64,000 nucleotides of DNA, taken from assembly GCA_021498095.1 (NCBI GenBank), contig JAIZWK010000001.1:1174337-1238336 (forward strand), read 5' to 3'. How positions within the stretch are numbered: position 1 is the stretch's first letter; each line of letters opens with the position of its first letter. A program made the translations under genes and the position numbers. Below are positions 8,735 through 17,537 of the stretch, piece by piece. A model generated the notes under the pieces. It was not told where the DNA came from. It did no database searches and saw only the letters and a list, made by a program, of their open reading frames with translations. The stretch is from Candidatus Harpocratesius repetitus (GTDB lineage Archaea > Asgardarchaeota > Lokiarchaeia > Sigyniarchaeales > Promethearchaeaceae).

Positions 8735-10035
8735 TAATTATACCTCCTTTTTGCTTTATCGTATGATTTTTGTCTTGATCTGTGATATTGGTTTTTGTTT
8801 TTTCTTCCTTTTTTATGAAAACTCTGCTTACCTCGTGAAGGGGAACGTTTTGGATGTGATTCTTTTTTCTTTTTTGGAGGTCGTGGAAATTGTTTTTGGA
8901 TAAGTTTTATTTTCTTATCAATTTGCTCCTTGATATTTTCTCCGATAAATTCTCCTTTATAATAATCCACCTTCGCTAAGATGCTTATTTTTCCTGCCAC
9001 CATTCGGGCAATTTTTCCCCTTAAATATGATTTTTCTGTCCGTATTTTATTCCATTGAAATAAAATTCCGTATTTTGGTGTTTTTCCACCTGATCGCATC
9101 GCTTTGAATAAAGCTTTTTCTGCTCCTAACATTTGTAATGTACTGGAAGAAATATGTGCCAAATGTTCTAAACTTCCAGCAGATGCAATCATTTTCCCCG
9201 TAATTTGTGAACCCAAAACTGCCTTTAAATTTGGCGCAATTTCATCTAAGGTATCTGAAATATATTGTTCAAGTTGTTTTCTATATTCACTAACGCTAAT
9301 TATTTGTTTTGCCAATTGTTGAATGGGATTAAAATCAGAATCAACAAGATTTCCTCCCATTGAACGTTTTGCTTTCAAAACTAATTCTTCAATTTTAGCA
9401 TCAGAAGTAGAAAATACAGATTTTAATTTTTCTGAAGTGCATTGATTTCTCGAACCAATGTTGTCAATGAAAAGAGCAAACTTGTGATTATCATCAATGA
9501 GCTTATCTGTTAATTCAGGAAAATGCAATCCATACCATTCACGTAATCTATTTGAGAGGAAATTTACTGTTTTATCTAATTCAATAATGGTATCTACAGC
9601 TTGTTTTACTAAAAAATCTTTTTGAGTGGCTGTTTGAGAAATTTGATTTCGAATAATAAATTCGGATAAAACCTTTACTCGTTCTCTTAACTTATTTGAA
9701 GCAGTTGATAGACGATATTGGCTGAAAATTGCTCTTAAATTTTCATATAACTTCCTAAAAAGCTCGTCATCTGTGATAATTTCGCATTGAAATTGTTTAG
9801 TTTGATCGATACTTTTTTTTAAAACTGGATGTTCAGTAATTATGGTAGAAACTCCCTTTTCTTGTAATTCATTTAAATATTTCTGGAATTGATCAGGAAT
9901 TGAGCCAGATGACAGTAGTTTATATGAATTTGATAAATCTACAATTGGTAAATCATGCAGTCCAATTGTAATTGGATCGTTTTGCTCATTAAATGCAACA
10001 AAACCATAAATTGTGGGAATTAAATAGGCTTTCAT
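8734..10035 (-). CDS. nop5: Nop5/Nop56/58-like C/D box sRNP protein
   Basis: Scaffold of the archaeal C/D sRNP that links fibrillarin to L7Ae-bound guide RNA; 433 aa. The N-terminal fibrillarin-binding domain is followed by a coiled coil (about 130-260) and the Nop domain with GSQITGKMIASAGSLEHLA, LGAEKALFKAM and PKYGILF. The C-terminal ~50 residues are a Lys/Arg/Ser-rich tail (PPKKKKESH, KGRKNKNQYHRSRQK), as in many Nop5 proteins, probably for RNA contacts. It is first in the operon with fibrillarin. The start codon lies 65 nt from the divergent Bat-type gene, so the two share one intergenic promoter region. Confidence 0.97.
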   Translation of the reverse strand: MKAYLIPTIYGFVAFNEQNDPITIGLHDLPIVDLSNSYKLLSSGSIPDQFQKYLNELQEKGVSTIITEHPVLKKSIDQTKQFQCEIITDDELFRKLYENLRAIFSQYRLSTASNKLRERVKVLSEFIIRNQISQTATQKDFLVKQAVDTIIELDKTVNFLSNRLREWYGLHFPELTDKLIDDNHKFALFIDNIGSRNQCTSEKLKSVFSTSDAKIEELVLKAKRSMGGNLVDSDFNPIQQLAKQIISVSEYRKQLEQYISDTLDEIAPNLKAVLGSQITGKMIASAGSLEHLAHISSSTLQMLGAEKALFKAMRSGGKTPKYGILFQWNKIRTEKSYLRGKIARMVAGKISILAKVDYYKGEFIGENIKEQIDKKIKLIQKQFPRPPKKKKESHPKRSPSRGKQSFHKKGRKNKNQYHRSRQKSYDKAKRRYN

Positions 10036-10100
10036 ATCGTTCTATTATAAGTAAACGATCGGGGCAAAAAATTTTTCTGGTTTTCAACACCTTTTTTCAT

Positions 10101-10736
10101 ATGGCTAATTGGAGTGCAAAATCAAAAGTTCTTATCTCCTTTCCAAGCAAATTATGGTTACATCGAACAAAGAAATATCCTTATCTTCAATTTACCATAA
10201 AGGCTTTTGTCCCTATCAGCCATGATCCGTTCGTAGGGAATTCTCTAGTCTCAATACAAGGAACTAATCCTGAAACTTTTATTTCAGAGTTGGATGACCA
10301 TCCTTCGTTAATTTCTTACTCAATAATGGAAAAAAAGAAAAATTTAATAATAATTAACACTCACACGAAGGATCCATTTCTTTTACGAGCAATTGTAAAA
10401 AATATGATTTTAGTTAATCTTCCTGTTTTAGTTAGTAATGGAATAGCAGAATTTAATATTAGTAGTTCTCGGCGAAATATCGACAATTTTATTAAAGACT
10501 TAGAGTTGCACGGGCTGAAAGTTGAATTAAAAAGGTTAGGTAATTATTCTGAGAATTTAATTGAGCAAATTCTCACTCCACGCCAATTTGAAATTTATTT
10601 ACATGTAAAAGATAAGGGTTATTATGATACACCTCGCCAGATCACACTTTCTGAACTTGCTAATGAATTACATCTTGCAAAATCTTCTCTTTCAAGCATG
10701 CTTCAACGAATTCATAGTAAATTACTTGGAAATTGA
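10101..10736 (+). CDS. Bat-type HTH_10 transcriptional regulator
   Basis: The reading frame is open from 9993, but that part lies antisense in nop5; ATG 10101 (MANWSAKSKV) gives 211 aa and a sensible N-terminus. The last 55 residues form the bacterio-opsin-activator-type HTH: LTPRQFEIYLHVKDKGYYD, TPRQITLSELANELHL and AKSSLSSMLQRIHSKLL. The N-terminal ~150 residues resemble the beta-rich sensor part of such archaeal regulators but carry no recognisable ligand motif. It precedes pyrD by about 70 nt; whether it regulates pyrDK or nop5 is unknown. Confidence 0.82.
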   Translation: MANWSAKSKVLISFPSKLWLHRTKKYPYLQFTIKAFVPISHDPFVGNSLVSIQGTNPETFISELDDHPSLISYSIMEKKKNLIIINTHTKDPFLLRAIVKNMILVNLPVLVSNGIAEFNISSSRRNIDNFIKDLELHGLKVELKRLGNYSENLIEQILTPRQFEIYLHVKDKGYYDTPRQITLSELANELHLAKSSLSSMLQRIHSKLLGN

Positions 10737-10804
10737 TAAGAACTTAATTCGACTTGATCAGTATCCCAACCTTTATAGTACGTTTTGTATTTTCTTACTA
10801 TGAT

Positions 10805-11752
10805 ATGAATAATTCTTTATCATGTCAGATAGCTGGGATATTATTTCCAAATCCAATTATTTTAGCATCTGGTATTCTTGGTATAACTCCAGGGTCTATG
10901 TTACGCTTAGCACATGCAGGAATTGGTGGAATTACCACAAAGACGGTAGGACCTCGTGTTAGACCTGGATACAGTAATCCAAGTATTATTGAAATTGGTG
11001 AAGGAACATTTCTAAATTCTGTTGGATTGGCAAATCCTGGAATCGATCAAATGGAGATAGAAATTAAGGAATATAAACAACAATCTTCTATTCCTCTTAT
11101 TGTGAGTGTATTTGGAGATGGACCTGAAGGATATGCAGAAATTGCAAGGCGCGCAGAAAAAGCTGGTGCAGATGCTATTGAAATTAATATATCTTGTCCT
11201 CATGCTGAAGTGGCTTCAATCGCATTATCCGAAGAATTAACAATAGAGTTTACTAAAGCGGTAAAACGGGCAGTTTCTATTCCAGTATTTGCGAAGTTGA
11301 CTCCTAATATTGCGGATATTATTCCTATAGCAAAAGCAACAGAAAAAGCTGGTGCTGATGCAATTGTTGCAATAAATACATTACGAGGTTTAGCTTTGGA
11401 TTATAAGACAGGTCGACCGCTTCTTTCTCATGGAATTGGAGGGCTTTCTGGAAAAGCAATCAAATCAGTAGGTGTGCGAGTAATTTATGAACTTTATCCA
11501 CATATTTCAATACCTTTAATTGGAGTTGGTGGTATTTTTACTTGGCAAGATGTCTTAGAGTATATATATGCAGGAGCGAGTACAATTCAGATTGGTTCTG
11601 CCCTCTTTCAAGGTGATGAAATTATACCAGAAATATTAGATGGTCTTTTTGAGTTCTTAAAAGAAAACCAAATAGAAAATTTAAACCAAATTCGGGGAAA
11701 AGCACATGAATATAGTTCTGAACTGGAGGTGATGCCAAAAGAATGCCTATAA
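10805..11752 (+). CDS. pyrD: Dihydroorotate dehydrogenase, catalytic subunit (class 1B)
   Basis: Oxidises dihydroorotate to orotate in pyrimidine synthesis, in a PyrD2-PyrK2 complex that passes electrons to NAD. A TTG at 10754 is possible, but the ATG at 10805 (MNNSLSCQIAGILFPNP) fits the family, with TTTATAGT about 30 nt before it, suggesting a leaderless mRNA. FMN and substrate motifs: LASGILG, GGITTKTVG, NSVGLANPG, NISCPH (with the catalytic Cys), INTLRGLALD, GGLSGKAIKS and GVGGI. The gene ends 10 nt inside pyrK. Confidence 0.95.
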   Translation: MNNSLSCQIAGILFPNPIILASGILGITPGSMLRLAHAGIGGITTKTVGPRVRPGYSNPSIIEIGEGTFLNSVGLANPGIDQMEIEIKEYKQQSSIPLIVSVFGDGPEGYAEIARRAEKAGADAIEINISCPHAEVASIALSEELTIEFTKAVKRAVSIPVFAKLTPNIADIIPIAKATEKAGADAIVAINTLRGLALDYKTGRPLLSHGIGGLSGKAIKSVGVRVIYELYPHISIPLIGVGGIFTWQDVLEYIYAGASTIQIGSALFQGDEIIPEILDGLFEFLKENQIENLNQIRGKAHEYSSELEVMPKECL

Positions 11753-12660
11753 AACCCAATTTAGACTATCGTCTCAATAAACCTTTTTCAACTCCCATAT
11801 TAGAAATAATTGATGAATCATCTTCTGTAAAAACTTTTAAAATTAAATATAATCCTATTTCAAAGTCAATATCTTATATTCCGGGTCAATTTGTTATGGT
11901 TTGGGTTCCTGGAATTGATGAAATTCCCATGTCGATCTCAAAATATTCCGATAATGGAATGATCTCAATTTCTGTGGCCAAAGTCGGGGAAGCCACAGAA
12001 AAATTATTTGAATTGAAAGTGGGAGATATTATTGGAATTCGTGGGCCGTATGGAAATGGATATTCGGTTCGTCCAGGTACTGCGGTTATTGTAGGCGGTG
12101 GTATTGGAATGGCTTCAGTATTACCATTAATTTACCATATTAAAAATTTAGTTGGTTATTCAAATGAAAATGAAATTAAAACAGATCAAGTAATCTGTAT
12201 TGAAGGTGCAAAAACTGAAAAAGACCTTATATATTTGGAGGAATTAACCGATTTGTTTTCAGATTCCTCTGATTTTTATGTCTGTACAGATGATGGCTCT
12301 TATGGTTTTAAAGGGTTTACAACTGAGAAATTAGTCGAGATCTTAAATCAAAAGAGTAATCAAAAAAGTATTCAAAAACAGATCGATTCAAATGCTTCTT
12401 CTATCACAATTTATGCTTGCGGACCTGAAATAATGCTTAAAAAAATTGTGGAAATTGGCATGCAATATAATTTAGATGTGCAGGTAAGTCTTGAGCGGAT
12501 GATGAGATGTGGCTTTGGTATTTGTGGATTATGTGCTTTAGATCCTACTGGGTTGCTCGTCTGTCGAGATGGTCCTGTGTTTACTGCCAATCAACTTAAG
12601 GATTGTAGTGATTTCGGTAAAATTCACCGTGATTTTTCAGGAAAACCTTATAATATCTAA
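11743..12660 (+). CDS. pyrK: Dihydroorotate dehydrogenase electron transfer subunit
   Basis: FAD and [2Fe-2S] subunit that carries electrons from PyrD to NAD+; 305 aa. The FAD-binding barrel includes PGQFVMVWVPGIDEIPMSIS and GPYGNGYS; the NAD-binding half has VGGGIGMASVLPL and CGPEIMLKKI. Four cysteines in RCGFGICGLCALDP plus LVCRDGP provide the 2Fe-2S ligands. It is longer than the typical 250-270 aa because of an Asn/Gln/Lys-rich insertion around 203-220 (LNQKSNQKSIQKQ). The 10-nt overlap with pyrD implies coupled translation. Confidence 0.95.
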   Translation: MPIKPNLDYRLNKPFSTPILEIIDESSSVKTFKIKYNPISKSISYIPGQFVMVWVPGIDEIPMSISKYSDNGMISISVAKVGEATEKLFELKVGDIIGIRGPYGNGYSVRPGTAVIVGGGIGMASVLPLIYHIKNLVGYSNENEIKTDQVICIEGAKTEKDLIYLEELTDLFSDSSDFYVCTDDGSYGFKGFTTEKLVEILNQKSNQKSIQKQIDSNASSITIYACGPEIMLKKIVEIGMQYNLDVQVSLERMMRCGFGICGLCALDPTGLLVCRDGPVFTANQLKDCSDFGKIHRDFSGKPYNI

Positions 12661-12695
12661 ATATAAAAACTAAAGTATGTAAATTTGTGATTTCA

Positions 12696-13481
12696 ATGCC
12701 TTCAAAGGATGAGAAAACTCAGGAAACTTTTACAAATGGCCAAAACGTGTGGAAAGATACCCAGATTTCCCGCGATTATTTAAAGGGAAGTCGGGCTGCC
12801 ATTCCTTTCGCAAAAGAGGAAATCGAGATTATACAAAATATTATTAGATATGCTTCGATTTCTGTGAATTCAATATTGGATATTGGTTGTGGAGATGGAA
12901 TCTTGGGATGTGCTCTCTGGGAAAAATATCCAAATGCTGTAGTAACTTTTTTAGATATTTCAGAAATAATGTTAGAAGCAACAAAAAAGAATATTCAAAA
13001 ACTAAAAATAAAAAATGCCTTATCTCACTCCCATTTTTACATACATGATATGCAAAATGCTAATTGGGTTGATGATTTAAAACAATTCGCTCCATTTGAT
13101 ATCATTATTTCTGGTTTTGCAATACACCATCTTACTCATCGAAGAAAAAAAGAAATTTACGGTGATATTTATGATTTATTATCAAATAATGGTTTTTTTC
13201 TCAATCTGGAAAGAGTAGAATCTGCTTCTTCTCTTGGTGTTGTTCTAAATAATGAAAATTATATTGAAAATTTATATATATATCATAAGCTATCTAATCC
13301 TGATATTTCTCGGGAAGAAGTTGCAGAGAAATACTATTATCGCCCTTTAAAACAATCAAATATATTGGCTCCAGTAGAACTTCAAACTCAGTGGTTACGA
13401 GAGCTTGGATATATTGATGTTGATATTTTCTTCAAAATTTATGAAATCGCAATTTTTGGCGGCCGTAAACGGTTTTCTTAG
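12696..13481 (+). CDS. Class I SAM-dependent methyltransferase
   Basis: About 261 aa from the ATG at 12696; a GTG nine bases upstream is also possible. The Rossmann SAM site is SILDIGCGDGILGCAL, followed by VVTFLDISEIMLEATKKN for the ribose-binding acidic residue and FDIIISGFAIHHLTH as motif IV. The overall layout resembles small-molecule methyltransferases (Methyltransf_25/11 class) such as tRNA-adjacent or quinone-type enzymes, but nothing fixes the acceptor. It follows pyrK by about 35 nt on the same strand and may share its transcript. Confidence 0.83.
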   Translation: MPSKDEKTQETFTNGQNVWKDTQISRDYLKGSRAAIPFAKEEIEIIQNIIRYASISVNSILDIGCGDGILGCALWEKYPNAVVTFLDISEIMLEATKKNIQKLKIKNALSHSHFYIHDMQNANWVDDLKQFAPFDIIISGFAIHHLTHRRKKEIYGDIYDLLSNNGFFLNLERVESASSLGVVLNNENYIENLYIYHKLSNPDISREEVAEKYYYRPLKQSNILAPVELQTQWLRELGYIDVDIFFKIYEIAIFGGRKRFS

Positions 13482-13562
13482 CCTTCATATATTATCGAAA
13501 AAAACAAATTCCATGCGATTTTTTTATTATATATACCTTTTTGGATGGAAACTTGATCACAA

Positions 13563-15242
13563 ATGAATTCTTCTACTTCTCCTGAAGTTAAAGAGGATAA
13601 AACCTTTAAAACAGCTCGGGATATTATAAAATTTCTATTAACACACCCAAATACTTCAAAAAAGCAGCTAACGGCGGTAAAGTGCAAAATTGGGAAAAAG
13701 TATGGATTTCCCTCAGTAATCCGTAATTCACAAATCTTGGATCATGCCAGTGAGGATGAGCAAATTAAATTACGCCATATTCTTCGCCGTAGGTTGACTC
13801 GAACATTATCTGGCGTTTCGATTGTTGCAGTAATGACTGCTCCTAATCCTGCAGGAGCACATAGCTGTCCTGGAGAATGCATTTTCTGTCCTGGTTCCGA
13901 TTCTCAACCAAATCAAAAGGTTGCTCAATCTTATACAGGGAGGGAGCCTGCTGCAATGAGATCTGCAATGTATCATTATGATTCATATTTACAGACACTT
14001 CACCGGTTGATTGATTTACAGCAAATTGGTCATCAAGTGGATAAAATTGAACTGATAATAATGGGTGGAACTTTTCTATATGCCCCGATTGAATATCAAG
14101 ATGATTTTATGCATGGATGTTTTGATGCCATTTTAAATTTCCGTAAACCTAATTATAATGATCATAAAAGAACTTCAAATTTATCCACAGCAAAACGTTT
14201 ATTGGAAACTGCTGAAACCAGACTAATTGGTATTACCTTTGAAACACGCCCAGATTATTGTTTTGAAGAACATATAGATCGTTTGCTCGAGTTGGGAATT
14301 ACACGGATAGAAATCGGAGTCCAAACCACAAGACAAGAAATATTGGATTTCGTTCACCGCAATCATACTGTAGAAGATAGTATTCGAGCAATTCAAGTTG
14401 CAAAAGATAGTGGAATTAAAGTTAATTGTCACATAATGCCAAATTTACCGCTAAGTTCTCCTGAAATTGATTTTCAAGTATTTCAAGAAATTTTTAATAA
14501 TCCTCATTACCGCCCTGATATGCTCAAAATTTACCCAACATTGGTCGTTGGTGGTACTGAATTATATAAATTATATCAACAAGGAAAATATACTCCCTAT
14601 CCGCAAGATAAGGTGATTGAATTGATTGCAAAAGTAAAGGATTCAATTCCTCGTTATATTCGGATTCAACGAATTCAAAGAGATATTCCTATGGATTTGA
14701 TTATTGATGGAGTGAAAAACAGTAATCTTCGACAAATTGTGAATAACTACATGCAAAAGCATGATATGCACTGTAAGTGTATCAGATGTCGAGAAGAAGG
14801 GTTTCAAGCACTCTCTAAAGGAACAATGAGTCATCCAGTTAATTTTGAAGATATTAAGTTTTTTCATGAGACATATGAAGCATCTGATGGTTTGGAACAT
14901 TTCCTATCTTATGAAAATTCCGATCAAACAGTTTTGATCGGCTATTTACGTTTAAGATTTCCTTCAGATCGTGCCCATCGCCCTGAGATTACTGAATCAA
15001 AAACTGCCATTGTACGAGAAATTCGAGTTGTTGGAGAAATTGTTCGTCATGGTTCAGCACCTCAAAAGAGTCAAATTCAACATAGAGGTTATGGAAAAAA
15101 ATTGATGAAGAATGCAGAAAATATTGCATTCGAAAACGGTTTTGATAGAATTTTAGTAATTGCTGGTATTGGCGTTCGAGAATACTTTTATCATCTAGGT
15201 TACTCTCCATATGGGCCATATGTCGTAAAAAATTTAAATTAG
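13563..15242 (+). CDS. elp3: Elp3, tRNA wobble-uridine modifying radical SAM/acetyltransferase
   Basis: Makes carboxymethyl-type modification on U34 of tRNA. 559 aa, the normal length. The archaeal Elp3 radical SAM site is CPGECIFCPG (Cys102, Cys106, Cys109), after VAVMTAPNPAGAH. GGTFL, EIGVQTT and HIMPNLP follow in the TIM barrel. A Cys-rich zinc site is visible near 400 (CKCIRC). The C-terminal GNAT domain carries IVREIRVVGEIV and QHRGYGKKLMKNAE, the acetyl-CoA loop, ending with GIGVREYFYHLGY. Archaea have Elp3 without the other Elongator subunits; none are seen here. Confidence 0.97.
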   Translation: MNSSTSPEVKEDKTFKTARDIIKFLLTHPNTSKKQLTAVKCKIGKKYGFPSVIRNSQILDHASEDEQIKLRHILRRRLTRTLSGVSIVAVMTAPNPAGAHSCPGECIFCPGSDSQPNQKVAQSYTGREPAAMRSAMYHYDSYLQTLHRLIDLQQIGHQVDKIELIIMGGTFLYAPIEYQDDFMHGCFDAILNFRKPNYNDHKRTSNLSTAKRLLETAETRLIGITFETRPDYCFEEHIDRLLELGITRIEIGVQTTRQEILDFVHRNHTVEDSIRAIQVAKDSGIKVNCHIMPNLPLSSPEIDFQVFQEIFNNPHYRPDMLKIYPTLVVGGTELYKLYQQGKYTPYPQDKVIELIAKVKDSIPRYIRIQRIQRDIPMDLIIDGVKNSNLRQIVNNYMQKHDMHCKCIRCREEGFQALSKGTMSHPVNFEDIKFFHETYEASDGLEHFLSYENSDQTVLIGYLRLRFPSDRAHRPEITESKTAIVREIRVVGEIVRHGSAPQKSQIQHRGYGKKLMKNAENIAFENGFDRILVIAGIGVREYFYHLGYSPYGPYVVKNLN

Positions 15243-15291
15243 CAAAAAAATAGTTTGAAATTACATGAAAAAAAACAAGAAAGATATTCCT

Positions 15292-16326
15292 TCAAGATTT
15301 TTTAATATGAACTGGATTATGTTTAAGAATAAAAGTAAAACCTAATGTTCGAAATGCTTCATCCACAATATCTTTATTTAAAGCACAAGTTTCGATATAT
15401 TTTATATTATATTTTTCTGCTAAGGCTTGACCTTGCTCTGCTGTAATTTTTCGTTCATTTACCAAATCGATTTTATTTCCAATGAGAATTAATGTGATAT
15501 CTGGTACAGCAGTGGTGGCTTCTTTATACCATTCTTTAACATTTTCGAATGTCTCTGGACGGGTGACGTCAAATACCAAGAAACCCGCGCGTGCACCTGC
15601 ATAATAGGAATTTCTTACTGGTCGAAAAATTTCCTGTCCGCCCATGTCAAATATGCTAAAATCTACACTGATTTCCCACATTGGAAAATTCATATGCTTG
15701 GTCATAATATTAACGCCAATTGTAGATTTGTAATCATCGTTTAATTTCTCATTGACAAAATTCTCAACTAACGTTGTTTTTCCCACACTTGTATCTCCAC
15801 CCAGAATAACTTTCATTGAAAACCTGCCTTTTTCTAAGTGTATTACGTGATGGTCTGAATCTTCAGGATTTTCAGAAGATTGAATATTAAATTCTGGTAT
15901 AACCATGCTTACTTCTTTTCCAAGATTAATCCGAGCCACTTTTTCTGCTGAAAGGAAAATATATGGAAAGACTTCAACTACATTTGCTTCTAGTGGGCAG
16001 AGAAATACAAGTAAAGCATCAGGTCCAGCTTCAGAATAGATAATTCGACCAAATTGTGTCGAAAAAGTGTATACTCCAACTTTACGGGATTCAAAATTTA
16101 CTGACTCTTGAACCATTTTTGTATCCATTAATTCTTCCAGTTTTTCTTTCAAATTTTCATCCATATTTGATTGAAATAAGTATGTAATTTTTTCATGAGT
16201 AGGACTTAGTATTAAAACTCCATATAATTTATCAGAAAGTGTCTTAAGTATGGAGTTGATAAGTAGATTTAATCGGAAAACATTTACCATGTGATTTTTC
16301 ACCATATAATTTCGTTTATCACTCAA
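15292..16326 (-). CDS. Ras/Rab-type small GTPase with N-terminal roadblock/longin-like extension
   Basis: 344 aa. The C-terminal half is a small GTPase with all G boxes: GDTSVGKT (177-184, G1), a Thr in the switch I segment KSTIGVN (G2), FDMGGQE (G3), IGNKIDL (G4) and ETCAL (G5). The DxGGQ form with Gly before Gln and the RSYYAGA-like switch II resemble Rab/Arf-like Asgard GTPases. The first ~165 residues contain no GTPase motif; YGVLILSPTHEKITYLF and GVYTFSTQFGRIIYSE suggest an alpha/beta sensor such as roadblock or longin, but this is my inference. There is no C-terminal Cys, so prenylation is unlikely. It is transcribed alone, convergent with elp3. Confidence 0.9.
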   Translation of the reverse strand: MSDKRNYMVKNHMVNVFRLNLLINSILKTLSDKLYGVLILSPTHEKITYLFQSNMDENLKEKLEELMDTKMVQESVNFESRKVGVYTFSTQFGRIIYSEAGPDALLVFLCPLEANVVEVFPYIFLSAEKVARINLGKEVSMVIPEFNIQSSENPEDSDHHVIHLEKGRFSMKVILGGDTSVGKTTLVENFVNEKLNDDYKSTIGVNIMTKHMNFPMWEISVDFSIFDMGGQEIFRPVRNSYYAGARAGFLVFDVTRPETFENVKEWYKEATTAVPDITLILIGNKIDLVNERKITAEQGQALAEKYNIKYIETCALNKDIVDEAFRTLGFTFILKHNPVHIKKS

Positions 16327-16442
16327 ATTACCTTAGAAAAAAATAATCATTATTAACATTAATATATTCACTTTTCATTTAATTAGTAAATTTATTTTTC
16401 GAAATTTTCCAATTTTAAATAGCTACATAGAGTAAAGGAAAT

Positions 16443-16598
16443 ATGGATCAAAAAGAATTTTCTTTAACTGCATTAGTTAATCAACTGAACGAATGTTTAG
16501 AGCTGCGAAATGTTCGTCAATGGCGAACTTTATCGAAATTAGTAACAAAATATTATATTTCAAAAATATTTGAACGCCAGCATTCTAGTAAGGATTAA
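16443..16598 (+). CDS. Small hypothetical protein, 51 aa
   Basis: ATG 16443 to TAA 16598, preceded by AAAGGAAAT as a possible ribosome-binding site. The product starts MDQKEFSLTALVNQLNE and has the charged, amphipathic composition of a real helical protein (LRNVRQWRTLSKLV), with more G+C than the flanking DNA. It lies between two minus-strand genes, in divergent orientation to the small GTPase gene (117 nt from its start). No family recognised. Confidence 0.45.
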   Translation: MDQKEFSLTALVNQLNECLELRNVRQWRTLSKLVTKYYISKIFERQHSSKD

Positions 16599-16677
16599 TC
16601 ATTTTTTTAAATCAAGAATTGTTAAGAAATCGAGATTTAGACTACAATATAATAATTTTTTTTGTTTTTGTAATTCT

Positions 16678-17361
16678 TCAAATATTTTTTAAAAGTTCCA
16701 GTAATTTCGGTAGTGGTTTTTCTTGTTTTACGAAATATGGTGTTTTAAATTCATCTTTTTGATGCTTTGAAGAGACTACTGCAATAGAATGTGCACCTAA
16801 CCGATTTGCAGTTTCGATATCTGACGGATGATCTCCAACAATGCATATTTCTGAAGCGTTCAAGCCGTAATATTTGAGGAAAGACGATGCATGTGCAGGG
16901 TCTGGTTTGATTTTTGAAGTACGATCCCGTCCAATTATTACGTTTGGATCTGGAAAATACTGATAAATACCTGCCTGCTGTAATGAAATCATGGCATTTT
17001 TGCTGGTGTTTAAAGTTATAATTCCTAATTTTAGATTAGATTGGGTTAAATATTCAAGAACCTTATCCATATCTGGAATAATTTCTGCTTTTTGAGCCGC
17101 TATGAATTCTTCTTTTGCAATAAGTTGATCAACCATTTTTCGAATTTCCAAAACCTTTTCCATTGAATAATGCTTTTTTTGAATAAAATAGCTGGATGCT
17201 TCATTAAGCATTTTCAAAACAAATGATTCTGTGCTGAGAATATTTTTAGGATAACCTTGTTCCTCTAGAATTTGGATTGTTTGTAATCTACATTTTTGGT
17301 AATTAATTTGAAAATGTATCAAAGTTCCATCCAGATCGAATAAGACGCCTTTTAACGCCAT
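16678..17361 (-). CDS. HAD-superfamily phosphatase (Gph/PGMB-like)
   Basis: 227 aa. Motif I VLFDLDGTLIHF near the start, motif II LGIITLNTS, the motif III Lys in RTSKIKPDP and motif IV CIVGDHPSDIETANRLGAHSIAV. The alpha-helical cap between motifs I and II places it with phosphoglycolate phosphatase-like HAD proteins. All four catalytic elements are intact. The physiological substrate cannot be read from sequence. Single gene, divergent to the acyl-CoA synthetase gene. Confidence 0.85.
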   Translation of the reverse strand: MALKGVLFDLDGTLIHFQINYQKCRLQTIQILEEQGYPKNILSTESFVLKMLNEASSYFIQKKHYSMEKVLEIRKMVDQLIAKEEFIAAQKAEIIPDMDKVLEYLTQSNLKLGIITLNTSKNAMISLQQAGIYQYFPDPNVIIGRDRTSKIKPDPAHASSFLKYYGLNASEICIVGDHPSDIETANRLGAHSIAVVSSKHQKDEFKTPYFVKQEKPLPKLLELLKNI

Positions 17362-17537
17362 TTGAGTGAACCAATATTTTATAATAGATAAATAATTGGA
17401 AAAGAATAAGAAATTTGAATTGAAGCCTAATTAATTGCTAAGGTCCAATGCTTTTTTGAAATCTTTATCATTTTTTCACTTATTCACCAAAGCGTTATAA
17501 AGTTCGAAATCTAATTATTATTGATTTGATCTGAATC

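Noticed and set aside
10036..10059. ATCGTT/AACGAT inverted repeat between nop5 and the Bat-type gene
   Set aside because: Six-base arms with a 12-nt spacer, directly abutting the nop5 start codon; expected by chance in AT-rich DNA. Kept only as a weak hint.
12661..13560. T-rich stretches after many genes as terminators
   Set aside because: T runs of 6-10 occur throughout this AT-rich sequence, so individual calls would not be informative.
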